Positions 18,473 to 28,339 of a DNA stretch of 64,000 nt are shown in pieces; the first letter of the stretch is position 1; each line of letters begins with the position of its first letter. This stretch comes from an uncultured Eubacteriales bacterium. Its GTDB lineage: Bacteria > Bacillota > Clostridia > Christensenellales > CAG-314. The stretch lies in assembly GCA_948938605.1 (NCBI GenBank), contig CARAIG010000073.1, positions 62,001 to 126,000 on the forward strand, read 5' to 3'. Made by a program: the position numbers and the translations under genes. The notes below the pieces were generated by a model, which worked only from the letters and a program-made list of their open reading frames with translations, was not told where the DNA came from and did no database searches.

Positions 18473-19323
18473 GCAAAAAGAAAAAGAGCGGGGCGGGGCA
18501 AGTTGTTTTAACCACCTTTGCGATTTTAATAGGTTTGGTAATGCTTTACCCGTTTTTAAACGTTTTAGCAAGCAGTTTCTCGTCCAATTCGGGCTTGTCG
18601 CAAGGCGTTACGATATTCCCCAAGGATTTTACATTAGACGCATACAAGGCAGTATTCACTTATGTTCCGTTATGGCGGAGCATGGCAATGACGCTTTTCT
18701 ATACCGTTGCGGGTACTGCAATCAATATGATTCTTACCATTTTGTGTGCCTATGTAATTACGCGTAAGCATTTGCCGTTTAAAAAGTTTTTTACTATTTT
18801 CGCATTGTTTCCCATGTGGTTTAATGCGGGTATTATACCTACGTTTATCACGATAGACAGTTATCATATGGTGGATACAATTTGGGCAATGTTAATGCCT
18901 ATGGCAATTTCCATTTACAATATGGTTGTACTTAAAACCTATTTCGAAAAGATCCCCGACAGTTTGGAGGAGGCGGCGCGTATTGACGGCGCTAACGACC
19001 TGCACATCTTATTCCACGTGGATTTGCCTTCTATTGTTCCCGGACTGGTTACCGTTGCAATGTTTTATATGGTTTCGCATCTCAATTCCTACATATATGC
19101 GTTGCTTTATCTGCGTGACGACAATCTTATGCCTGTGCAAATGATTTTGAGGCAGTTGACGGTTTTGGGTTCTATACAGGGAATAACGGGAGACATACAG
19201 TTCGTTTCCGAAACTATTAAGTATGCTGCCATCGTTATTACCACAATTCCCGTCTTGATTATATTCCCCTTTATGCACAAGTTTTACGTTAAAGGTGCAA
19301 TGAGCGGGGCAGTCAAAGAGTAA
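18466..19323 (+). CDS. ABC sugar transporter permease (LplC/YtcP type)
   Basis: The 285-residue inner-membrane permease has about six helices. The coupling loop is EEAARIDGANDLHILFHVDLPSI (~165-187), and the family ending is KFYVKGAMSGAVKE. It overlaps the 3' end of the first permease, which implies translational coupling. With that protein and the lipoprotein at 19369 it makes a CUT1-type importer lacking its own ATPase. Confidence 0.93.
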   Translation: MVGKKKKSGAGQVVLTTFAILIGLVMLYPFLNVLASSFSSNSGLSQGVTIFPKDFTLDAYKAVFTYVPLWRSMAMTLFYTVAGTAINMILTILCAYVITRKHLPFKKFFTIFALFPMWFNAGIIPTFITIDSYHMVDTIWAMLMPMAISIYNMVVLKTYFEKIPDSLEEAARIDGANDLHILFHVDLPSIVPGLVTVAMFYMVSHLNSYIYALLYLRDDNLMPVQMILRQLTVLGSIQGITGDIQFVSETIKYAAIVITTIPVLIIFPFMHKFYVKGAMSGAVKE

Positions 19324-19368
19324 TTATTGTAACTGTGTTACTAAAAATAAATATAAGGAGCGAATAAA

Positions 19369-21093
19369 ATGAAAAAACTCACAGCAATTTTGTTGATTGC
19401 AATTTTACTGTTCGGGGCAATTGCATTAGTTGCTTGCGACGACAATAATAATCCTAGTGGCGAACTTCCCGACTATTCTAACGGCGACCCCGCGAAGAAA
19501 TGGTATGTTAGCGAAAGTCCCATTACTTTAAAAGTATTTTACCGCGACAGATTAGACTATTCTATCAAAAACAACGATAAATCGTCCGCGTCGCAAATAA
19601 TGAAAGTTATCGAAGAAAAGTGTAACGTGCGTTTCCAGTGGGAAACCGCTCAATGGAATATGGCACAAGCTAACACGCAATTTACAACTGCAATTTACAG
19701 TGCTACCGCATATTGCGACTTGTACGTGTTTACCAATGCAAAGTTATCCGCTTACGGCGAAATAGGCGCATTTTACGATTACAGCAAGGATTATCAAACA
19801 TACTGCAACAGTCTTTACAACATAGTAAACAACGATACGGAAAACAACTACAAAGCGGAATTAACGTCTATCGATAACCATATGTACGTTTTCCCCGTGT
19901 TTACCGCAATTAAAAGCGAAAAAATGTACTTGATACGTAAGGATTGGTTAGACGCTTGTAAGGCGGACGCAGACTTGCGCACAAGATACAGTTTGGATTT
20001 TGCCGATATGCCGGAAACTCTCGATGACTTTTTGAATGTTTGCCGAGCTTTTAAGGCTAAGTACGGAAATCAGCAAAATTTCTATCCGTTTGTTTTCGAC
20101 AACGGATTAAACGGCATGAACTTGTTTGAATCGTTTGGTATCGATATGTCTATTTCCAGCAACTCGGAATTTTTCCTTGAAGACGGCGAATTGAAATACG
20201 GACCTACCGACAGCCGTGCTAAGGAATTTGTTAAGTTTATGCGTACGATGTACGAGGAACATCTTATCGACCCCGATTACGAAAATAACAGTTCGGCTGC
20301 TGATAACTATTTTGAACAGGGACTTGCTGGAATATCTTTCGGTTACGGTACTAAAATCGATCGTTATCAACAACGCATCGACGCTTTATCTGCAAAAAAT
20401 CCTAACAATGCAAATTTAAAAGATGCTGATATTCAAGGATTTTTGCCTCCTAAAAACGGCGACGACGGCGAAATACAAACCCGTAGACAAATGATGTCAA
20501 TTAGCGATTCCGGCGGAGCGGCAATTTCCATAAGGACCAAATACCCCCGCGAAATTATGCGTATTTTCGACTTTGTATACAGCGACGAAGGTCAAATGCT
20601 GCTCAACTTCGGCATTCAGGAAGGACAAGAAAACAGTAAATATACTCCGACGTACAAAATGGTCGACGGACAACCCTTATACAACGAAAACATTACAAAT
20701 ACTACCGACGTCAACGGCATTGCGTTAGCACCCGCCGATGCGGTTCGTAAATACGGTATGCCCGACGGTTTCCCCACCAAGCAAGATATCCGTTACGAAC
20801 AACAAGTTGCTTCGCAAGCGGTACACGATATCCGCGAACAGTATTTGGCTATTATGAAAGACCCCGTACCCAACTTAAAGTTTACGGCGTTCGAAACACA
20901 GTCTATTTCCTCGGATTTGACGCTGTTGCAACAAAAATACAAAACGTGGCTTAACGGTTTTATTCAAGGTTCGCGTTCTATTAACGATAACAACTGGAAC
21001 CAATATATAAACGAAATGAAGGCGTTGAATTTAGATACCGTTGTTTCTATTTACAACACTGCTTACAACAGATACTTGCAGTTGGTAAAATAG
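19369..21093 (+). CDS. Extracellular solute-binding lipoprotein (LplA/YtcQ type)
   Basis: A 574-residue lipoprotein with signal peptide and lipobox IALVAC (Cys ~23). A large two-lobe binding domain follows, with family phrases such as IMKVIEEKCNVRFQW, AYCDLYVF, YLIRKDWLDACK, PETLDDFLNVCRAFK and GGAAISIRTKYPREIMRIFDFVYSDEG. It captures an oligosaccharide at the cell surface for the two permeases immediately upstream. AAGGAG precedes the start. A strong hairpin lies just downstream at 21136-21164. Its size is typical of binding proteins for bulky uronide or polysaccharide fragments. Confidence 0.92.
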   Translation: MKKLTAILLIAILLFGAIALVACDDNNNPSGELPDYSNGDPAKKWYVSESPITLKVFYRDRLDYSIKNNDKSSASQIMKVIEEKCNVRFQWETAQWNMAQANTQFTTAIYSATAYCDLYVFTNAKLSAYGEIGAFYDYSKDYQTYCNSLYNIVNNDTENNYKAELTSIDNHMYVFPVFTAIKSEKMYLIRKDWLDACKADADLRTRYSLDFADMPETLDDFLNVCRAFKAKYGNQQNFYPFVFDNGLNGMNLFESFGIDMSISSNSEFFLEDGELKYGPTDSRAKEFVKFMRTMYEEHLIDPDYENNSSAADNYFEQGLAGISFGYGTKIDRYQQRIDALSAKNPNNANLKDADIQGFLPPKNGDDGEIQTRRQMMSISDSGGAAISIRTKYPREIMRIFDFVYSDEGQMLLNFGIQEGQENSKYTPTYKMVDGQPLYNENITNTTDVNGIALAPADAVRKYGMPDGFPTKQDIRYEQQVASQAVHDIREQYLAIMKDPVPNLKFTAFETQSISSDLTLLQQKYKTWLNGFIQGSRSINDNNWNQYINEMKALNLDTVVSIYNTAYNRYLQLVK

Positions 21094-21135
21094 CGTTTAG
21101 CTATTGGCTGACTGGTACAATAAAAAGTTTCAATA

Positions 21136-21164
21136 ACGTAGAAAGCACAACTTGCTTTCTACGT
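21136..21164 (+). terminator. Intra-operon hairpin after the solute-binding gene
   Basis: Perfect 12-base arms (21136-21147 and 21153-21164) with loop CAACT. There is no T-run, so it is more likely an mRNA-stabilising or attenuating hairpin that keeps the binding protein in excess over distal genes than a full terminator. Confidence 0.6.
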
Positions 21165-21207
21165 GTAACTGTTTAATAAACGGCTTATAAAACATTAGAG
21201 GTAAAAA

Positions 21208-24200
21208 ATGACTTTACGACGCAAATACAATATTATAACGGCATTGGCAATAGTCTTTATTTTGTCGCTGTTCGTTATAGGGCTTTTAGCTATGCTTCCG
21301 CAGGAAACCGTCTATGCCGATGAAGTTCAACACGACGGCAGGGTTTTCTATTTCGATTCCAACGTCGCTCAAGACGGTGACGGAACAATGGAAAAACCTT
21401 TCAATAACATTACGCGCATTGCGCAAATGACGTTTACTTCAAACGACCGAGTTTTGTTTAAATACGGTTCGGTATTCAACACTTGTCTTAAAGTTTACAA
21501 TTCGCGCGGAACGGAGGGCAACGAAATTTATTTCGGTTGCTACGGCGACAGCGCCTTGGGTAAACCCAAGTTTAACGGCTACCGTCACAACGGCGAAGCG
21601 GTCCTTTATATTTACAACTGCGAATACATCACTTTCGACGGATTCGAATTGTTCGATTCGGACATTGTCGAAGCGGACAAACGCGGAGTATTGGTGGAAA
21701 GCGACAACGCCGGCGTTATGAGTAACATTACCGTCAAAAATATGTATATTCACGATATACGCGGTATTACCGACGCTACCAACAACGGTATGAGTAACGA
21801 GTCCAAGGCAACCGGCGGAATACAAGTATGGGTTAAAAACAGTTCGCGCGTTCCTACGCGATACCACAATCTTAAAATCGTCAATAACGTTATTCACAAC
21901 GTGGACAACTGCGGTATAAGTATTTGGCACAATTGGGGCGTAAGCAGCGTGCAGCCCCTTGACGACGGTTGGGAAAACATTGCTTTTACCGACTTGCTTA
22001 TTAGTAACAATACTATTTCCAACGTGGGCAAAAACGCCATTGTAATACGTTCGTCCGAAGGCGGTTTGGTAAGCCATAACACTTTTTACGAAACGGCTTT
22101 AAGATGTATTTCGGGTAACCAAGTGTTTACTCGCGACTGTCACGGAACGGTTATCGAAAACAACGAAGGCTTTTTAAACCGTATGTTGCCCGACAGTCTC
22201 GGCGTATTCCGCGACGGCAGTATGATTGACCCCGATTTGCGCAGTCCCGAAACTATTTGGCAATACAATTACAGTCACGACAACGCTTTTGGTTTGCTTA
22301 CCAACTGTACCGACGGCAATGACGAAAACGTACTTGTTAGATACAACGTTAGCGTTGCCGATAAATCTTGGCTGTTAAATATTAACTACGACGTTAAGTC
22401 GATGTACATTTACAACAATACGTTTTTTATCCCTGAGGGTTACGAGGGTGTGTCCATCTTGCGCGAAAGGGATAAGCAAATGGAAGAACGCAGCAGCGGT
22501 CAAACTTATTACTATTTCAACAACTTGGTGTACGATCTCGGTACAAATACCAACGTTATGACTTGCGACGTGGGACCGACTGCGGACAAATCGGTTTTAA
22601 CTACCGAAGCGCGTTATTTTTACAGTAACCTTATTTACACTAAAAACGGTATAAAGAATATCGAATATATCACTACTTCCGATTCGTCCACAACAGTACA
22701 AGGCGACGCAACCGCACTTTCCGAAACGGCGCCCCTTTTGTACAAATTGCCCGACGCTACCGATACGGTAAACGACCGTATAGGCAGACAATACGCAATT
22801 AGGTTTGCGTTATTGGAAAATTCGCTCGGCATTGACGGCGGACTTGCCGACAGCAATTTTATTCCGTATAACTTTGCAACCAATGACTTTTTCGGTACGG
22901 AATTGGACGGCATTCACTTTAACATAGGCGCATACGGCGGTTCTGGAGTAAAGGCGGGTTCGTTGGAAGTTGAAGATCCTACTCTAATGGACTTTATGCC
23001 GTTTAACAACAGAGGTCCCGAACAAAAAGCCGACAGGTTTTTCCCGTCGCAAGATACGTTTGTCGAAAGGGACAAGGATTTGCGTCACGACGAATCTAGG
23101 ACGCTTACGATACGCGGTAGCGAAGCGGACGGCGGGCGTTCGGTTGCGGTTTTAAAATATTTGGTAACTGCAACCGACAGGACTCAAAAAATAAAATTAA
23201 ATCTCAAACTGCAATCCGTAACCGGTAAGGTAAAATTACACATCGGTTATTTGCAAAATTTTGCTTGGTTTGCCGATACTTTAAAATACAGCGACGTTGA
23301 TTTCGGCAAAGTAACGGAGTTGGCGGAATTTACGTTGAGAAGTGAATATGTCGGTCAAAAAATCGACATTGACCTTGTCAATAAGGAAAAATCCCTTAAT
23401 ATGGAATTTTTGGGCAGATTATACAGCGACTCCGTTGTAACTCTTGTACTTTGGTTGGACGACGGTGCAGATGAAGCGGTAATTTCTTCTTACGAAGACG
23501 TCAATTCTTTGGACAGCTCCGATTTCGGCAGTCCTTACATCGACGTGTTAAACGTCGCCGACGATACTACTTACGAATCGACCTATTGCACTTGGGTAGC
23601 TACGGGTTCCCGCGCTAACGACGTCAATGCTAAGGCGGAAGCGTTGCACGTTAAATTAGGAAGCAAGGATTATTGCAGATACACGTTACTGCAATTCGAT
23701 TTGTCTGCTTTTCAAGGCGAAGTGGAAACTGCAATTTTGAAGATGTACTGTAACAATGCCAACGGTTGCAACAATAATCAACCGTCGGTAATAAGCGTGT
23801 ATGATTTAGGCTATAATATTTGGCAAAACGATCCTAACGCCACTAAAAACGACATTTCGACTTTGTGTTTTAACAGACTCAATCCCGAATTGAAAGCCAA
23901 ACTTTCCGACGGTAAAACCGTATCGGAAAAATTTGCAGAAATTGCCAGTTGCGATATTTATTCTATCAATCCCGACGTGCCTTATCAATGGGATTTGACT
24001 CTTTACATTAAGGAAAAAATCGCAAACGGCGAAACCACAATTTCGTTGTTGGTTGCGACCAAATACAACGAAAACAAAAATACCGTCGAAACGACGTTCG
24101 TTTCGCCTAACAGTACGGTATTCCCCGCCGGTCAACCGTGCATTTGTATAAACGACAAAAGTTTTATTGATGATGGCACATACGATGTAAAGGCGGCGTT

Positions 24201-25857
24201 TAACACTTCAAACGGCAGTGCGGCAATGGGTACGATTTCGCCCCAAAACCAAAAAATTGTCCGCGGCGGGTCTACCGAAGAATTTACTGTTGCCCCATAT
24301 GACGGTTTTTCCATTAGTTCTATTAAAGTTAACGGTGTATCGTTGGACGGCGACAACATTGCTCATCAATACGATTTTACTACCGAATACGGAACAATCG
24401 GCAAAAAGTTGTCGTTTAGTAACGTAACCCGCGATATGTCCATTGTGGTAACGTTCGATTGCGATGCAAAACGTAAGCAAGTAATTGTGGACAACGACAC
24501 ATATGTGTTGAATACGACGTCCAACACAAACTACGCTAATTCGGGCAATTCCGCAAACACGGTGTTGGAAATCAAGTCGACTGCGGATATGGACAAACAC
24601 GCGTACTTGCATATAGACGTGTTCGACATAAAGGAAAGAGACGCTTCCAAGATGTACGAACTGTCTATGTACGTTTACCAGCGTTCGGGCATGCGTTCGG
24701 GGTACTACTTCCCTATGGGCGTGTATTTGTTTGCGGAATACGATAACAATTCGTGGAAAGAAGACGATCTTACCTACGCCAACAAACCGTACGACTTGTC
24801 GGGGTTAGACCCTTGGACAACGGTTTTGGTAAAAACGACGGGTTGGGTTAATATCGACCTTACGGAATATTTTTGTAAACTTGACGAAAACGTCACGGGT
24901 ATCACGGTTGTTTTAACCGACGAGGACGATGTTCAACTAATGCCCATGCTTAGGATATATTCGTCCGAATCCACAGCTTCGAACGGCGGTGAAAGTTTAA
25001 AACCCCGCTTTATGGTATATGACGAAACGGTCTACAACGTTTCGGCGGAATACAATTCGGATAACGGTATGTTGATTTATAACGATTCGCAAACGTTTAA
25101 CGAAGCGGGATATTTCCTTTCGACGCGCATTGTCAATAACAAGGGATTTAAAGTCCAATTGTTACCGCAAGTAGGGTATATGGTCGGTAAGGTCTATGTC
25201 AACGGAGTCGAAACGTTTATTGACGGAAACAATATAACATTGGACAGAGTAACCAGCGACGTTAAAATCCGCGTTGACTTTGTTAAATATTTCTCGGTAA
25301 ATATCGTTTCGGATTTAAACGGTATGGCAATTCCGGGAAGCGTAATCGTTGCGGAAGGAAACGATGTCGATATAAACATCACTCCCGACAGTACCTACGT
25401 CATTTCGCAGATACTGGTCAACGGAAACGTGTTTGAAAATAATGCCCAAACAATACGTTTGGAAAATATCCGCGAAAGAACCGATTTGTATGTCACGTTT
25501 GAAAAAGGAATGAAAGTTGTTGTCAACTACCAAAAAGACGGCAAACAACTGTCGGAAGACAAAGCCGTTTATATTAAAAAAGGCAACGACGTTGTTGTAA
25601 AACTCAATGTTCTTCCTAACGAAAAAGTCGACAAAATAATTGTAGGCGATCGTGAATACGACTATAACGGAAATACGTTTACTCTTAAAAATGTGTCTGC
25701 CGATACCGTTATTACCGTCCGTTATGTGGGCGAAGACGTAAACGGCGGCAACAACACTCTTTGGATAGTTTTGGGAGTTACAATACCCGTTGTTCTTGCG
25801 GGCATAGGCGTTGCAGTGTTCTTCATTGTTAAACGCAAAAATAAAGCACAAAAATAA
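21208..25857 (+). CDS. Giant membrane-anchored beta-helix protein with DNRLRE and InlB-type repeats
   Basis: The 1549-residue protein has a signal peptide (~1-38). Its right-handed parallel beta-helix (~40-590) resembles that of the 6841 product; compare RVFYFDSNVAQDGDGT with IYYFDSSASNGGNGS. DNRLRE-type modules lie near 610-780, 785-1000 and 1090-1260, then InlB B-type repeats (~1270-1500). It ends with a single membrane helix, WIVLGVTIPVVLAGIGVAVFF, and a basic tail KRKNKAQK, so it is anchored in the membrane with the repeats outside. It has no esterase domain. It probably degrades or binds the same polysaccharide as the 6841 product. It lies between the binding lipoprotein and a small membrane protein. 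Confidence 0.85.
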   Translation: MTLRRKYNIITALAIVFILSLFVIGLLAMLPQETVYADEVQHDGRVFYFDSNVAQDGDGTMEKPFNNITRIAQMTFTSNDRVLFKYGSVFNTCLKVYNSRGTEGNEIYFGCYGDSALGKPKFNGYRHNGEAVLYIYNCEYITFDGFELFDSDIVEADKRGVLVESDNAGVMSNITVKNMYIHDIRGITDATNNGMSNESKATGGIQVWVKNSSRVPTRYHNLKIVNNVIHNVDNCGISIWHNWGVSSVQPLDDGWENIAFTDLLISNNTISNVGKNAIVIRSSEGGLVSHNTFYETALRCISGNQVFTRDCHGTVIENNEGFLNRMLPDSLGVFRDGSMIDPDLRSPETIWQYNYSHDNAFGLLTNCTDGNDENVLVRYNVSVADKSWLLNINYDVKSMYIYNNTFFIPEGYEGVSILRERDKQMEERSSGQTYYYFNNLVYDLGTNTNVMTCDVGPTADKSVLTTEARYFYSNLIYTKNGIKNIEYITTSDSSTTVQGDATALSETAPLLYKLPDATDTVNDRIGRQYAIRFALLENSLGIDGGLADSNFIPYNFATNDFFGTELDGIHFNIGAYGGSGVKAGSLEVEDPTLMDFMPFNNRGPEQKADRFFPSQDTFVERDKDLRHDESRTLTIRGSEADGGRSVAVLKYLVTATDRTQKIKLNLKLQSVTGKVKLHIGYLQNFAWFADTLKYSDVDFGKVTELAEFTLRSEYVGQKIDIDLVNKEKSLNMEFLGRLYSDSVVTLVLWLDDGADEAVISSYEDVNSLDSSDFGSPYIDVLNVADDTTYESTYCTWVATGSRANDVNAKAEALHVKLGSKDYCRYTLLQFDLSAFQGEVETAILKMYCNNANGCNNNQPSVISVYDLGYNIWQNDPNATKNDISTLCFNRLNPELKAKLSDGKTVSEKFAEIASCDIYSINPDVPYQWDLTLYIKEKIANGETTISLLVATKYNENKNTVETTFVSPNSTVFPAGQPCICINDKSFIDDGTYDVKAAFNTSNGSAAMGTISPQNQKIVRGGSTEEFTVAPYDGFSISSIKVNGVSLDGDNIAHQYDFTTEYGTIGKKLSFSNVTRDMSIVVTFDCDAKRKQVIVDNDTYVLNTTSNTNYANSGNSANTVLEIKSTADMDKHAYLHIDVFDIKERDASKMYELSMYVYQRSGMRSGYYFPMGVYLFAEYDNNSWKEDDLTYANKPYDLSGLDPWTTVLVKTTGWVNIDLTEYFCKLDENVTGITVVLTDEDDVQLMPMLRIYSSESTASNGGESLKPRFMVYDETVYNVSAEYNSDNGMLIYNDSQTFNEAGYFLSTRIVNNKGFKVQLLPQVGYMVGKVYVNGVETFIDGNNITLDRVTSDVKIRVDFVKYFSVNIVSDLNGMAIPGSVIVAEGNDVDINITPDSTYVISQILVNGNVFENNAQTIRLENIRERTDLYVTFEKGMKVVVNYQKDGKQLSEDKAVYIKKGNDVVVKLNVLPNEKVDKIIVGDREYDYNGNTFTLKNVSADTVITVRYVGEDVNGGNNTLWIVLGVTIPVVLAGIGVAVFFIVKRKNKAQK

Positions 25858-25869
25858 ATTTGAGGAAAT

Positions 25870-26595
25870 ATGGAATCAAACAAGCCGTTGAGCGGTGTTA
25901 AATTGCGAATTTTAATTGTAGGTCTCGTACTGTTGCTTGCTGCGGTAACTTTGATTATCGTGTGGGCAACGGTAGTATGGGACTATCCCGTGGCAAAAAT
26001 TGCGGGAACGAATATTTCCAAGCAGGAAATGGAAATGTTTGTTTCCGCAAACAAAGGCTACGTGCAAAGCGAACTTATGATTAAGTATTCTTTGGATGCA
26101 TCCGCTTTTGATTGGAACGCCCGCTACGGCGGTGTGACGGCAAAGGATTATCTCGTCGATTATTGTTTGAAAAATGCCGTAAAAACAAAAGTCATACAGC
26201 ATTATTGCAAACAGTACGGCGTTACGGAAAATATTGACTTTAAGCATTTTCAAAAACTGTACGAGCAGTATTTGAACAAAAACGGGGAATACGGCGCAAA
26301 CCAAATGAGCTTGTACAGTTATTACAATTCGCAAACGTCTCAACAAAAAGCGTTGTTGGAAAGGCATTTACAGCAAAACGTAATTAAAATCGGCGAGGCG
26401 GAGGGACGCGCATATTGGCAGTTGATGAAAGAGCAGTCGGGCAATCCCGACGATTTCGCGCCGTTCGAAAGCGATCCTCAAAATTGGATTAATGCCGCGG
26501 CGTCTTATGCGATAGAAAATTGGTTCGCCGAAAAGGAACAATCGGCAAAAACGGAAATAAAAATACTGTCGGGAATGAAATTCGTAAAAATTTAA
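25870..26595 (+). CDS. Membrane-anchored protein, possible SurA/PrsA-type chaperone domain
   Basis: The 241 residues have one N-terminal membrane helix (~13-37, LRILIVGLVLLLAAVTLIIVW). The first motif after it, AKIAGTNISKQEMEMFV, is typical of SurA_N/PrsA-type folding factors, and the remainder is mainly helical. No parvulin PPIase domain is present. It starts 12 bases after the giant anchored protein with TGAGGA as ribosome site. If the fold assignment is right, it could assist folding of the secreted giants outside the membrane. The assignment rests on one motif and layout only. Confidence 0.45.
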   Translation: MESNKPLSGVKLRILIVGLVLLLAAVTLIIVWATVVWDYPVAKIAGTNISKQEMEMFVSANKGYVQSELMIKYSLDASAFDWNARYGGVTAKDYLVDYCLKNAVKTKVIQHYCKQYGVTENIDFKHFQKLYEQYLNKNGEYGANQMSLYSYYNSQTSQQKALLERHLQQNVIKIGEAEGRAYWQLMKEQSGNPDDFAPFESDPQNWINAAASYAIENWFAEKEQSAKTEIKILSGMKFVKI

Positions 26596-26621
26596 CGGCG
26601 TATTTAACAGAGGGAGCAAAT

Positions 26622-27497
26622 ATGAAAAAAATTATATTTTTAGGGTGCGAAAATTCCCATTCGGCGCAATTTTTAGGTTTTATTAAAGATAACCCCAAAT
26701 ATGCCGATTTACAAGTTTTGGGCGTTTACAGTCATGACGAGCAAGCGTCTAAAAAACTTAACGAAAAGTTCGGTGTGCCTGTTTTGTCGGATTATTCGGA
26801 TTTCGCTGGCAAGGTCGACGGCGTAATTATTACGGCGCGCGACGGCGTAAATCACCTAAAATATGCAATTCCGCATTTACATAACGGCGTTACGATGTTT
26901 GTGGACAAGCCTATTACCGTTTCGCAACAAGATGCCGTCGAACTGGTAAAATTGTCGCAACAAAACGGTGTAAAGCTGTGCGGCGGTTCGTCGTTACGGC
27001 TTGACAAAGACTTTTTGCAACTGTCAATCGACAGCAAAAACGGGCTGGACGGTAAAACGGTGGGCGGATACGTAAGATGTCCGTTGCTTAGCAAAAACGT
27101 CAACAGCGGGTTTTTCTTTTATGCGCAACATTTAGTCGAAGTGGTGATGAATATTTTTGGAATGAATCCGCACAGCGTTTTGGCAAACAGAATGGAAAGC
27201 AACGTTTACGTCACTTTCTTTTACGGTGATTTTCAAGTGGCAACGCATTACACCGACGACAATCACAGCGTTTATTACGCAATGCGTATGGCGGAAAACG
27301 GCGTGCAAAGCAAGCGCATCGTACTTGCGGAAAGTAATTGTTTCGCTGACGAATTTGACGAATTTTACAATATACTTCACGGCAAACAGCAACCTTGCGA
27401 CGTAAAACAATTTATTACTCCCGTATTTGTAATGAATGCAATCAACCGTTCGTTAAACAGCGGAAAAATCGAAAAAATAGATTCGGTAATTTTATAA
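26622..27497 (+). CDS. Gfo/Idh/MocA-family oxidoreductase
   Basis: The start at 26622 (MKKIIFLGCENSHSAQF) follows GAGGGAGC; a longer frame from 26520 lies inside the preceding gene. The 291-residue enzyme has the NAD-binding fold at the N-terminus and the EKP-like motif as MFVDKPITV. It lacks the usual GxGxxG (LGCENSHS instead), as in some inositol/sugar-acid dehydrogenase-like members. It is followed after 2 bases by an isomerase-like gene; the pair mirrors, in split and reversed order, the fusion protein at 2625. Confidence 0.8.
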   Translation: MKKIIFLGCENSHSAQFLGFIKDNPKYADLQVLGVYSHDEQASKKLNEKFGVPVLSDYSDFAGKVDGVIITARDGVNHLKYAIPHLHNGVTMFVDKPITVSQQDAVELVKLSQQNGVKLCGGSSLRLDKDFLQLSIDSKNGLDGKTVGGYVRCPLLSKNVNSGFFFYAQHLVEVVMNIFGMNPHSVLANRMESNVYVTFFYGDFQVATHYTDDNHSVYYAMRMAENGVQSKRIVLAESNCFADEFDEFYNILHGKQQPCDVKQFITPVFVMNAINRSLNSGKIEKIDSVIL

Positions 27498-27499
27498 AA

Positions 27500-28339
27500 A
27501 TGGTTAATTTTATTTATTCGGCTTTTGCCGACGAATATTCGTCGGACGTGCGCGAACAAGCGCAAGTGCTTAAAAAGCACAACATAAAGTATGTGGAACT
27601 ACGTAATTGCAACGGTCTAAACATAGCGGATTTGTCGGTTGAACAAACAAAAGATGTCAAGGCGGTTTTTGACGATTACGGAATTAAGGTTTCCTCAATA
27701 GGTTCGCCTATCGGTAAAGTAAAAACCGATTGCGATATTAAAAGTTATTTAGGCGTGTGCCGAGATATTTTCGAAAAAGCCAATTATTTGGGCGCAAAGT
27801 TTTGTCGCATTTTTTCTTTTTATCCCAAGGGGGATGTGTTTTCCGACGGGGAAAAGGAAACTGTATATAAAAATTTAGAACAAATTTTAAAACTGGCAAA
27901 AAGTTACAATGTTGTCCTTTGTCACGAAAACGAGGCTAAAATATACGGCGAAAGCCCGCAAAGATGTTTGGAATTGCTAACCCGTTTCGACGGATTGCAA
28001 GCAGTGTTCGATATGGGCAATTTTGTTTTGGACGGTTACAATCCGATTGAAGCATACCGTCTTTTGCAAAACCGTATTGCGTATTTCCACATTAAGGACG
28101 CTCTGTCCGCAGGTGCGGTTGTTCCCGCGGGAAAGGGCGAGGCGCACATTGCGGACATTGTTAACGCGCACAAAAGTTTTGCAAAGGAGGATTTTTTTCT
28201 TTCTATCGAACCGCATCTGCAAACGTTTTCAGGCTTGAATGCGCTAGTGGGAAAATCGTTTGACAATCCTTACAAATATCCCGATTGTAAAACGGCGTTT
28301 GAGGACGATATAAACAAATTGAGAGGTGTTTTACAATGA
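27500..28339 (+). CDS. Sugar phosphate isomerase/epimerase-like TIM barrel
   Basis: The start at 27500 (MVNFIYSAFADEYSS) comes 2 bases after the previous stop; an earlier in-frame start at 27395 lies within that gene. The 279 residues form an AP-endonuclease-family-2 barrel with putative metal ligands in VVLCHENEAKI, VFDMGNF, YFHIKD and LSIEPHL. It is strongly similar to the first 270 residues of the fusion at 2625 (shared phrases FADEYSS, VLKKHNI, GSPIGK/GSPLGK, RIFSFY/RIFSFF). Its stop overlaps the nagB start (ATGA). The substrate is unknown. Confidence 0.82.
   Translation: MVNFIYSAFADEYSSDVREQAQVLKKHNIKYVELRNCNGLNIADLSVEQTKDVKAVFDDYGIKVSSIGSPIGKVKTDCDIKSYLGVCRDIFEKANYLGAKFCRIFSFYPKGDVFSDGEKETVYKNLEQILKLAKSYNVVLCHENEAKIYGESPQRCLELLTRFDGLQAVFDMGNFVLDGYNPIEAYRLLQNRIAYFHIKDALSAGAVVPAGKGEAHIADIVNAHKSFAKEDFFLSIEPHLQTFSGLNALVGKSFDNPYKYPDCKTAFEDDINKLRGVLQ

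Noticed and set aside
21136..21164. Full transcription terminator ending the transport operon
   Set aside because: The hairpin lacks a T-run and no promoter is evident before 21208, so read-through within one operon is more likely.
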